In this document: piece by piece, positions 58,234 to 64,000 of the stretch | How the letters are laid out: each line of letters opens with the position of its first letter | Numbering within the stretch: the stretch's first letter is position 1 | Assembly (NCBI RefSeq): GCF_964036645.1 | Contig: NZ_OZ038525.1 | Location: 248,001 to 312,000 of the forward strand | Source: Tenacibaculum sp. 190524A02b | Lineage (GTDB): Bacteria; Bacteroidota; Bacteroidia; Flavobacteriales; Flavobacteriaceae | Direction: 5' to 3' | Length of the DNA: 64,000 nt | Translations under genes and position numbers: made by a program | The notes under the pieces: model-generated | Told to the model about the DNA's origin: nothing | Databases searched by the model: none | What the model saw: the letters and a program-made list of their open reading frames with translations, nothing else

Positions 58234-58305
58234 CAAATATAGGATTCGTAGTGGTTTGCTTGTACCATTTCTTGCAAATTGCAAGAATCTGGACTCCATC
58301 TGGAC
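58234..58305 (-). promoter_or_regulatory. Promoter and operator of lipoprotein copy 1
   Basis: -7 box TATATTTG (minus strand; 58241-58234) without a TTG at the -33 position. A palindrome with core CTTGCAAATTGCAAG (58271-58285) is centred exactly 37 bp upstream of the box. Three GGAC words follow at 58291, 58302 and 58312 (11- and 10-bp spacing). This reads as an activator-dependent promoter. Leader about 154 nt. Confidence 0.65.
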
Positions 58306-58376
58306 GTTTTCGGACTCATTTTTTAGTTTTTATGGAGGTGTTTATAGAAATTTGTTTAAAGGTTTTACTAATTTTC

Positions 58377-58418
58377 TTTATTCTTTATTCTTTATTCTTT
58401 ATTCTTTATTCTTTATTT
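58377..58418. repeat. Heptamer VNTR (TTTATTC), 5 copies
   Basis: Five perfect TTTATTC units plus a partial one, ending a few nt from the stop codon of lipoprotein copy 2. Homologous arrays after copies 3 and 4 have 6 and 4 units, so the tract length varies between paralogues. Confidence 0.9.
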
Positions 58419-58422
58419 CTGA

Positions 58423-58989
58423 TTATTGCGAGTATTGCATATCGAAACGACCGTCTCTTATTTCTATTTTTTCGTCATTAGTGTTTACAGCATTGAACCA
58501 AAAAGTTCCAGAAATAATATTCTTTTGTTTGTTAAGGTACTTTATAGTTAATTCCCCTTTAATGGAATTTCCATTAGTAACATATTTGTCAATATTGGAG
58601 ATTCCTCCGTTATATATTGTATAATTTCCAAATAGACTATTTCCATTACCCGAAATAAGTTCATAAGTTTTTCCTTGTTCAAGGACATGGTTTTTTGTCG
58701 CGATATTTACGGCTCTTAATTTAGTTTGTTTATCATTGGAAAAACCCAAACTAAAATTCCATTTATTATTTACAAATTGATAAAAACAAATAGTTGAAGA
58801 TACTCCCGTAGGATTTTTTTGATGAGGCAAAAATACTTCCCCATTCACCAAGCAACCTACAGTATTAGCGCCTACTTGCGTCATAGGTGGGAGTTGTTGT
58901 AGTGGCGCTACAGGATCTTCTTCTTTAGAACAGTTGGTAAAACTGATAGCCAGTAAAAAGAAGGCTATTTTTAAAGTTGCTATTTTCAT
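58423..58989 (-). CDS. DUF6252-like lipoprotein, array copy 2
   Basis: 188 aa. Same N-terminal half as the other copies (LAISFTNCSKEEDPVAPLQQ). The PHQKNP segment is shared with copy 3, while the core is of type B (YQFVNNKWNFSLGFSNDKQT, GELTIKYLNKQKNIISGTF, NDEKIEIRDGRFDMQYSQ), shared with copy 4. This breaks the simple one-to-one pairing and points to recombination between copies. Promoter at 59149-59220. Confidence 0.8.
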   Translation of the reverse strand: MKIATLKIAFFLLAISFTNCSKEEDPVAPLQQLPPMTQVGANTVGCLVNGEVFLPHQKNPTGVSSTICFYQFVNNKWNFSLGFSNDKQTKLRAVNIATKNHVLEQGKTYELISGNGNSLFGNYTIYNGGISNIDKYVTNGNSIKGELTIKYLNKQKNIISGTFWFNAVNTNDEKIEIRDGRFDMQYSQ

Positions 58990-59148
58990 AATGGTTAGTT
59001 TTAACTATTTTTTAATTAATATGTAAGGATTTATAGTTCTCAGTTTTTAGTGTTTAATTTTTAATGTATTTGATAAAATTTCATCATTAAAAGGAAACCT
59101 TTTGCCTCAAATCTTCCACCTTTTACCAATTCTAAATAATTGATGTCT

Positions 59149-59220
59149 CAAATATAGAGTTCGTAGTGGTTTGCCTGTCCCATTTCTTGCAAATTGCAAG
59201 AATCTGGACTCCATCTGGAC
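59149..59220 (-). promoter_or_regulatory. Promoter and operator of lipoprotein copy 2
   Basis: TATATTTG box (59156-59149) and palindrome core (59186-59200) centred 37 bp upstream; GGAC words at 59206 and 59217. The flanking sequence matches the copy 1 promoter almost throughout, consistent with duplication of the whole unit. Leader about 154 nt. Confidence 0.65.
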
Positions 59221-59291
59221 GTTTTCGAACTCATTTTTTAGTTTTTATTGGGGTGTTTATAGAAATTTGTTTTAAGGTTTTACTAATTTTC

Positions 59292-59333
59292 TTTATTCTT
59301 TATTCTTTATTCTTTATTCTTTATTCTTTATTC
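59292..59333. repeat. Heptamer VNTR (TTTATTC), 6 copies
   Basis: Six perfect TTTATTC units plus a partial one, directly beyond the stop of lipoprotein copy 3. Confidence 0.9.
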
Positions 59334-59344
59334 TTTATTTCTGA

Positions 59345-59899
59345 TTATTGCGAGTATTGCATATCAAAGCGTCCATTTCGTACTTTAACAATTTCATGAT
59401 CACTTAATCTTATGGCATCAAACCAGAAAATTCCTGAAATAATACCTTTGGTAGGGTCTAGTTTGGTAATGGTCAGTTCACCTGTGATTTTTTTTGTTGT
59501 TCGATATCCTTGCATACCGCCTAATGTATAATATGCATAGGTTGATTTTTTTGGTTCTTCAGCTTTTATTATATAGGTTTTACCTTCTAAAAGTTTTAAT
59601 TTATTTCCACCGATAGTAACTTGTCTTAGTATATCTTGTTCATCATTGAAAAAGCGTAGTCCAAACTCATAGTTACCATCCAAAAATTGATAAAAACAAG
59701 TGGTAGAAGGAACACCAAAAGGATTTTTTTGATGAGGTAAAAACACTTCTCCGTTCACCAAACAACCTACAGTATTAGCGCCTACTTGTGTCATAGGTGG
59801 GAGTTGTTGTAATGGGGGGAGTGGTGCTTCGTCTTTAGAACAGTTGGTAAAACTGATAGCCAGTAAAAAGAAGGCTATTTTTAAGGTTGCTATTTTCAT
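59345..59899 (-). CDS. DUF6252-like lipoprotein, array copy 3
   Basis: 184 aa. N-terminus with CSKDEAPLPPLQQLPP like copy 1. PHQKNPFGVPST is shared with copy 2, but the core is of type A (YQFLDGNYEFGLRF, YAYYTLGGMQGYRTT, GELTITKLDPTKG), shared with copy 1. Its leader is longer than that of the others because a 192-bp element has inserted between promoter and gene (59931-60122). Confidence 0.8.
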   Translation of the reverse strand: MKIATLKIAFFLLAISFTNCSKDEAPLPPLQQLPPMTQVGANTVGCLVNGEVFLPHQKNPFGVPSTTCFYQFLDGNYEFGLRFFNDEQDILRQVTIGGNKLKLLEGKTYIIKAEEPKKSTYAYYTLGGMQGYRTTKKITGELTITKLDPTKGIISGIFWFDAIRLSDHEIVKVRNGRFDMQYSQ

Positions 59900-59930
59900 A
59901 ATGGTTAGTTTTTACTATTTTTTTAATTAA

Positions 59931-60122
59931 CGTGAGTTTGATTTAAAAAGATGTTTATTTTTTTTGTTAACTAGTGGGTTAGGTGTTGTAAGGAAGGTGC
60001 GACGAAGTAATCTTTCTTTTATATAGCAGATTGCCACAAAAAATCCCATTAAATTCCATTTTTTTCGCAATGACATCCTTAATTTACAAAGGTTATCAAG
60101 ATAAAGTTATGTCGAACTCACG
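59931..60122. mobile_element. MITE-like insertion, 192 bp, in leader of copy 3
   Basis: The ends CGTGAGTTTGA and TCGAACTCACG are 11-bp terminal inverted repeats with one mismatch. An 8-bp TTAATTAA flanks both sides (59923-59930 and 60123-60130). The homologous leaders of copies 1 and 2 have a single TTAATTAA and no insertion. Removing 200 bp (192 + 8) restores the exact 160-nt distance from -7 box to start codon seen in copies 1 and 2. The interior has GACGAAGTAATCTTTC and TTTCGCAATGAC, words seen in flavobacterial dispersed repeats. It encodes no protein. Because TTAATTAA is itself palindromic, it could partly belong to the element. Confidence 0.85.
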
Positions 60123-60258
60123 TTAATTAATATATAAGGATTATAGTGCTCAGTTTTTAGTGTTTAATTTTTAGTTTATGAGATAAAATTTCATCATCAA
60201 AAGGAAACCTTTTGCTTCAAGTCTTTTACCTTTTACCAATTCTAAATAATTGATGTCT

Positions 60259-60330
60259 CAAATATAGGATTCGTAGCGGTTTGCTTGTCCCATTTCTTGC
60301 AAATTGCAAAAATCTGGACTCCATCTGGAC
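60259..60330 (-). promoter_or_regulatory. Promoter and operator of lipoprotein copy 3
   Basis: TATATTTG box (60266-60259) and palindrome core (60296-60310; last base G to A) centred 37 bp upstream; GGAC words at 60316, 60327 and 60337 as in copy 1. Confidence 0.65.
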
Positions 60331-60401
60331 GTTTTCGGACTCATTTCTTAGTTTTTATGGAGGTGTTTATAGAAATTTGTTTTAAGGTTTTACTAATTTT
60401 C

Positions 60402-60429
60402 TTTATTCTTTATTCTTTATTCTTTATTC
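60402..60429. repeat. Heptamer VNTR (TTTATTC), 4 copies
   Basis: Four perfect TTTATTC units plus a partial one, directly beyond the stop of lipoprotein copy 4. Confidence 0.9.
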
Positions 60430-60433
60430 TTTA

Positions 60434-60982
60434 TTATTGTGAGTATTGCATATCAAATCGTCCATTTCGTATTTCTATTTTTTCCCCATTGGCATTAATA
60501 GCATTGAACCAAAATGTACCTGAAATAATGGATTTTCCAGTATCTAATTTATCAATTGTTAACTTACCTTTAACTTCACTTGTGGTAATAAAGTCAGGGG
60601 TTCCAAAATTAAAATAAGTAGCAAAGGCACTATTATTATTATCTAATACTAAGTTATAGGTTATCCCTTCTTTTAAAATAATGTTTTTAGAAGCTAAATT
60701 TATTCCTCTTAAATTTTCTTTTTCATTATTAGAAAAACCTAAACTAAAATTCCATTGATTATTTACAAACTGATAAAAGCAGGTTGTTATAGGATTTCTT
60801 ACAGGATTACTTCCTTTTGGTAATAATACTTCCCCGTTCACCAAACAGCCTACAGTATTAGCGCCTACTTGTGTCATAGGTGGGAGTTGTTGTAGTGATG
60901 GTAGTGATGCTTCGTCTTTAGAACAGTTGGTAAAACTGATAGCCAGTAAAAAGAAGGCTATTTTTAAAGTTGCTATTTTCAT
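60434..60982 (-). CDS. DUF6252-like lipoprotein, array copy 4
   Basis: 182 aa. Conserved signal and lipobox region with CSKDEASLPSLQQLPP; PKGSNP segment shared with copy 1, core of type B (YQFVNNQWNFSLGFSNNEKE, NGEKIEIRNGRFDMQYSQ) shared with copy 2. It lies 62 nt downstream of the barrel gene without its own promoter palindrome, so it is probably expressed with that gene from the promoter at 61928-61988. Confidence 0.8.
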   Translation of the reverse strand: MKIATLKIAFFLLAISFTNCSKDEASLPSLQQLPPMTQVGANTVGCLVNGEVLLPKGSNPVRNPITTCFYQFVNNQWNFSLGFSNNEKENLRGINLASKNIILKEGITYNLVLDNNNSAFATYFNFGTPDFITTSEVKGKLTIDKLDTGKSIISGTFWFNAINANGEKIEIRNGRFDMQYSQ

Positions 60983-61044
60983 AATGGTTAGTTTTAAAGA
61001 ATTAAGTTTTTAAATTTATGTGTTGATTTGTAGTAGTAAATGCC

Positions 61045-61806
61045 TTAGAAATCAAACTTATATTTCAACCCAAGTTTAGTATAGATACTAAAGCCGTCAT
61101 CAAATGAGGGGCTTAATGAAGTACCAATTTGAAAAGTTGCAAATAAATTAAAATGTTTGACAATTTTGTAATTGAAAAAATAGTTAACATCTAAAAAATG
61201 AGATATGTTTTTAGAAGGTGAGTGATTATTTTTTAATGATTGCTCCAAGTTAAAAAGCTTGGTTCTTTTTAAGTAAGAAAACTTTAGTATAGATCCGTGA
61301 TGTATTCTAGAATACCGTTTTACATAATTAAATTGTAAAAAAAGTTTATAATAGTTTTGGTTAATTATATTTTCGGAAGTTGTTAGTATATAAGAGTACT
61401 CTGATTGATTTAAAGATTGGTATTCGTAGCCAGTTAAGAATTCAAAGTTTTGATTATTTCTCAAATTAGTTAAGTAAGCAATACCTAAAGTGTATCCATA
61501 GTTGTTATTTGTAACTTTTTTAGCTAAAGAAGTAAAGAAGATACTAGCAAAAGTAGGAGTGCTATGGTTTTTCCAGTTTATAAAGTTATAACTTCCAAAT
61601 ATTGCTACTTGATTTGTAATATTGTAAGTAATATCAAATTTAAGCTCAGTACCAGAAGCTATAGAACTTTCTACAGATATAGCTTTCTTTTTAGTATTTT
61701 CAATGCTAATGTTAGGTAATAGTACATTTCTTATTTCTTGTCCAGTTACTAAAAAGGACTGTACTGAAACTAATAGAGTACAAGCAAGTTTACATATAGA
61801 TTTCAT
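61045..61806 (-). CDS. Probable outer-membrane beta-barrel protein of lipoprotein array
   Basis: 253 aa. Signal peptide ends LVTG-Q. The mature protein has many alternating polar/aromatic strands (FGSYNFINWKNH, YYKLFLQFNYVKRY, HFNLFATFQIGTS) and ends in YKFDF, the aromatic terminus of outer-membrane barrels. No family is recognised. It is the first gene downstream of the AraC-type regulator and shares its promoter design with the lipoproteins, so it is likely a functional partner of them in the outer membrane. Confidence 0.7.
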   Translation of the reverse strand: MKSICKLACTLLVSVQSFLVTGQEIRNVLLPNISIENTKKKAISVESSIASGTELKFDITYNITNQVAIFGSYNFINWKNHSTPTFASIFFTSLAKKVTNNNYGYTLGIAYLTNLRNNQNFEFLTGYEYQSLNQSEYSYILTTSENIINQNYYKLFLQFNYVKRYSRIHHGSILKFSYLKRTKLFNLEQSLKNNHSPSKNISHFLDVNYFFNYKIVKHFNLFATFQIGTSLSPSFDDGFSIYTKLGLKYKFDF

Positions 61807-61927
61807 AAAATAAATTTTTTAGTTAGTGTTTTACAATAGAGCTCTAAAATTTTTATTGGTTTGTATTTTTAGAGCTCTTAATGTTGTTAATAGTTCATAG
61901 TAATTTTCCCCGACGATTAATACACTT

Positions 61928-61988
61928 CAAATGTAGTTGAACGCTTATTTTAGGAGTCCAGATTCTTGCAAATTGCAAGAATCTGGAC
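61928..61988 (-). promoter_or_regulatory. Promoter and 33-bp palindromic operator of barrel gene
   Basis: TACATTTG box (61935-61928). A perfect 33-bp palindrome (61956-61988; core CTTGCAAATTGCAAG at 61965-61979) is centred 37 bp upstream of the box, the same distance as in the three lipoprotein promoters although the other bases differ. GGAC words at 61985 and 62005 are 20 bp apart. The wider gap 61807-62282 holds no gene. Confidence 0.7.
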
Positions 61989-62222
61989 AAGTTTCCTGAT
62001 TTTGGGACAGTAAATATGGGTATACAATACCGTTTTTATATACTAAATGAATTAATTAGGAGGGATATTTTAAAATATTTTGGAAAATAAATGCTAAGGT
62101 TTGCTTAATAACTAACACCACTTCAATTTAAGCTAACCTAATTTAACCGTCTTTTTTTGATTGAATATTTCATAAATTAAGTAGTTATAATTTTAAGTTG
62201 TAAATGGAATTGAGTAATATTT

Positions 62223-62262
62223 AACTTCTTAACTTCTTAACTTCTTAACTTCTTAACTTCTT
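62223..62262. repeat. Octamer tandem repeat (AACTTCTT), 5 copies
   Basis: Five perfect copies, about 20 nt beyond the stop codon of the AraC regulator gene. It differs in sequence and unit length from the TTTATTC arrays but is also placed right after a gene of this locus. Confidence 0.95.
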
Positions 62263-62282
62263 GAGTTTATAATTGTAGGTAT

Positions 62283-63392
62283 TTAATTGGTATTGTTTTT
62301 AAATTGTGTAGGGGTAAACCCTGTATGCTTTTTAAAAACATTGTAAAAAGTAGATTTAGAGTTAAACCCTGCTTCTAATGCAATAGAGGTAATAGTGTAA
62401 CTCTCATAAGTAGTATTTGTTAACAATTGTTTGCTAAATTCAACACGATAGCTATTCATTAAAAAACTAAAATTATTTCCAGTTTCTTCATTAATAATTC
62501 TAGATAGTTGACTGCTACTCATTTGTAATTCATTAGCCAGTATTTCTAAACTTAATTGGTTGTCTAAAAACCTACGGTTTTTTGAAATGTATTTTTCAAT
62601 TTTTAAGAACTTTTTATGTGCATCGGTATTAATGTTTGTTTCTGGTAATGAAAGTTCTCTTATAGACTTTCGCTCTTCTATCTGTCTTAAAAAAATTAAT
62701 GTTTGATAGCCTAGCCAATAAATTAAAACAGTTGTGGCAACTCTAAGAGGGTAGTAAAAAATAATAAAATTTTTAAAGTGTAAGTAAAACTCTATAATTA
62801 AAGCAAAGCCCCATAAAACATAAATAAAGGCAGCAAATATTAAAAAATTTCTAAGCCATTTTAAATTATCATAGCTAAGTAAATCATGAAACCAGTCTTT
62901 ATTATTTCTTATAATATGAAAAGAATACAAATAAATAGCAAAAGAAATAATAAAGCTAAAAGCTTCCTCTATAGAGGTATATTGTTCGTATAAGTAAGAG
63001 TAATGTTCTGTAGCATAGGTTTCTTTAGCATACCATAAATAAATTCCTTGAATAATAATGCTACAAAAAAAGATGGGAAGAATAACTTTTAAAAGATTAA
63101 AAAATCGTTTTTCAACACCTAAATAATGTACCACAAACATAAAGAAGAAAGGAGCTATTAAAAAGTGCCAAGGAATCTGAATATAATCTAAAAAAGAAAA
63201 ATTAAAAACCTCTTTCTTAGTCAGAAGCCAAGATTGTAAATTATTAAAAGAAATGGCTAAAGTCATTAGTGTTAAGTATAGAACACTAGAAGTTTTACCA
63301 TTTTTAGATTTACGCATTATAGCACTAAAAATAAAGCCATGAATAGCACTAACTATTAAAAATATATTAAATAAATCTACTAGTAACTGCAA
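62283..63392 (-). CDS. AraC-family regulator with N-terminal 7TM sensor, likely controller of lipoprotein array
   Basis: 369 aa. About seven hydrophobic helices in residues 1-240, a linker, then the AraC DNA-binding domain (about 263-366) with LSLEILANELQMSSSQLSRIINEETGNNF.., ITSIALEAGFNSKSTFYNVF and GFTPTQFKN. It is homologous in plan to the regulator at 12032-13123. It lies directly upstream of the barrel and lipoprotein genes on the same strand, and these share a palindromic operator, so it is the prime candidate activator; the link is inferred from position. No TTG/TAnnTTTG promoter was found for it in the 105-bp gap to the divergent HAD gene. Confidence 0.85.
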   Translation of the reverse strand: MQLLVDLFNIFLIVSAIHGFIFSAIMRKSKNGKTSSVLYLTLMTLAISFNNLQSWLLTKKEVFNFSFLDYIQIPWHFLIAPFFFMFVVHYLGVEKRFFNLLKVILPIFFCSIIIQGIYLWYAKETYATEHYSYLYEQYTSIEEAFSFIISFAIYLYSFHIIRNNKDWFHDLLSYDNLKWLRNFLIFAAFIYVLWGFALIIEFYLHFKNFIIFYYPLRVATTVLIYWLGYQTLIFLRQIEERKSIRELSLPETNINTDAHKKFLKIEKYISKNRRFLDNQLSLEILANELQMSSSQLSRIINEETGNNFSFLMNSYRVEFSKQLLTNTTYESYTITSIALEAGFNSKSTFYNVFKKHTGFTPTQFKNNTN

Positions 63393-63497
63393 TTTTGTTA
63401 TTGTTAAAATTTAGGGCAATATACAGTTCAAAAATTAATATGAAAAATAAATAGTTAAAATAGTTTTAAAAACCATTTATACTTTTAAATTTGAAGT

Positions 63498-64000
63498 ATG
63501 ACAAATATTAAACATTTATTTTTTGATTTAGATCATACGCTATGGGACTTTGAAAAAAACTCTGAACTAACCTTCAAGCAAATATTTCAAGAACAAAATC
63601 TTTCCTTAGACTTTAAAAAGTTTATTAAGGTGTATTCACCAATTAACTTGAATTATTGGAGATTATACAGAGATGATAAAATATCTAAAGAAACATTGCG
63701 CTATAAAAGATTAAAAGAAACTTTCGATGCATTGGAGTATGTAATCTCAGATAAATTAATTGAAAAAATTTCTGAAGATTATATAAATTATTTGCCTAAT
63801 TTTAATAACTTGTTACATGGAACGGTGGAGATGTTAGAATATTTAAAGAAAGAATATCAATTGCATATAATTACTAATGGATTTGAAGAAGTACAACGCT
63901 TGAAAATGGAAAAATCAGGCATTGCTAACTATTTTAACATTGTAGTCACCTCTGAAAGTGTAGGAGTCAAAAAGCCTAACCCACGGGTTTTTGAGTATGC
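63498..64000 (+). CDS. YjjG-like HAD hydrolase (noncanonical pyrimidine nucleotidase), 5' part
   Basis: Runs off the right edge; about 167 residues are visible. HAD motif I is DLDHTLWDF (Asp nucleophile at residue 10), motif II is ITNGF, motif III is KKPNPRVF, with the helical cap between. This pattern fits YjjG-type 5'-nucleotidases, which dephosphorylate noncanonical pyrimidine nucleotides. Divergent from the AraC gene. TAAATTTG at 63486-63493 matches the -7 box but sits too close to the ATG to be convincing. Confidence 0.88.
   Translation, partial: MTNIKHLFFDLDHTLWDFEKNSELTFKQIFQEQNLSLDFKKFIKVYSPINLNYWRLYRDDKISKETLRYKRLKETFDALEYVISDKLIEKISEDYINYLPNFNNLLHGTVEMLEYLKKEYQLHIITNGFEEVQRLKMEKSGIANYFNIVVTSESVGVKKPNPRVFEY

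Noticed and set aside
61956..61988. 33-bp palindrome as a transcription terminator
   Set aside because: No T run follows on either strand, it lies upstream of a start codon and its position relative to the -7 box is fixed in four promoters.
63486..63493. TAAATTTG as promoter of the HAD gene
   Set aside because: It ends only 4 nt before the ATG and has no TTG upstream at the right distance; AT-rich background makes chance likely.

Overview
The window looks like chromosomal DNA of a low-G+C marine-type member of the Flavobacteriaceae (Bacteroidota; a Tenacibaculum- or Aquimarina-like organism would fit, but the genus cannot be settled from the sequence alone). Six proteins end in type IX secretion (T9SS) sorting domains. 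The promoters that can be read carry the Bacteroidota -7 box TAnnTTTG. Urocanate hydratase is the long form common in this phylum, and RHS/YD, DUF5686 and DUF6252-like lipoprotein genes are typical of it. No rRNA, tRNA, CRISPR array, transposase or prophage was found.

Layout. 1-7080: a truncated YD-repeat gene, a complete RHS/YD protein with MopE-like metal-binding repeats, then about 1.2 kb without genes holding five short inverted-repeat elements, each with a terminator-like hairpin. 7081-11792 (minus): a secreted tail-fibre-like protein and the fused B12-dependent acyl-CoA mutase IcmF, which carries an in-frame insertion of a palindromic repeat. 12032-17886: a membrane AraC-type regulator, a fatty acid hydroxylase/DUF5686/DUF6134-like operon and a small HExxH membrane protein. 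18238-22862: two T9SS-exported phosphatases. 22899-27965: LysR-hutH-hutU and a DUF4136 lipoprotein. 28044-43998: a surface-protein region with two large paralogous T9SS proteins, each followed exactly 31 nt later by a 55-58 aa small protein, around a hybrid two-component pair and another T9SS protein, ending with a secreted tail-collar protein. 44260-47885: trkA-trkH potassium uptake and radC. 47920-53729: a small surface-glycan cluster (deacetylase-like, FemAB/GNAT-like, hexapeptide acyltransferase, asparagine-synthase-like, flippase). 54302-57400: a secreted T9SS lipase-like hydrolase. 57514-63392: four tandem DUF6252-like lipoproteins, a probable outer-membrane barrel and a 7TM AraC-type regulator. 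The right edge cuts a YjjG-like HAD hydrolase.

The strongest candidate for an undescribed system is 57514-63392. All four transcription units there (three single lipoprotein genes and the barrel+lipoprotein pair) have a palindrome with core CTTGCAAATTGCAAG whose centre lies exactly 37 bp upstream of a TAnnTTTG box, with no -33 TTG. This holds for the barrel promoter too, whose surrounding sequence is otherwise different. The membrane AraC regulator sits next to the set. The lipoproteins are a chequerboard mosaic of one another, and a 192-bp MITE-like element has entered the leader of one copy, with two empty paralogous sites for comparison. The second candidate is the duplicated 'giant T9SS protein + Tat-like mini-protein' module at 28458-31593 and 38373-43161.

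All calls come from reading the sequence and from memory of protein families; no database search was possible.
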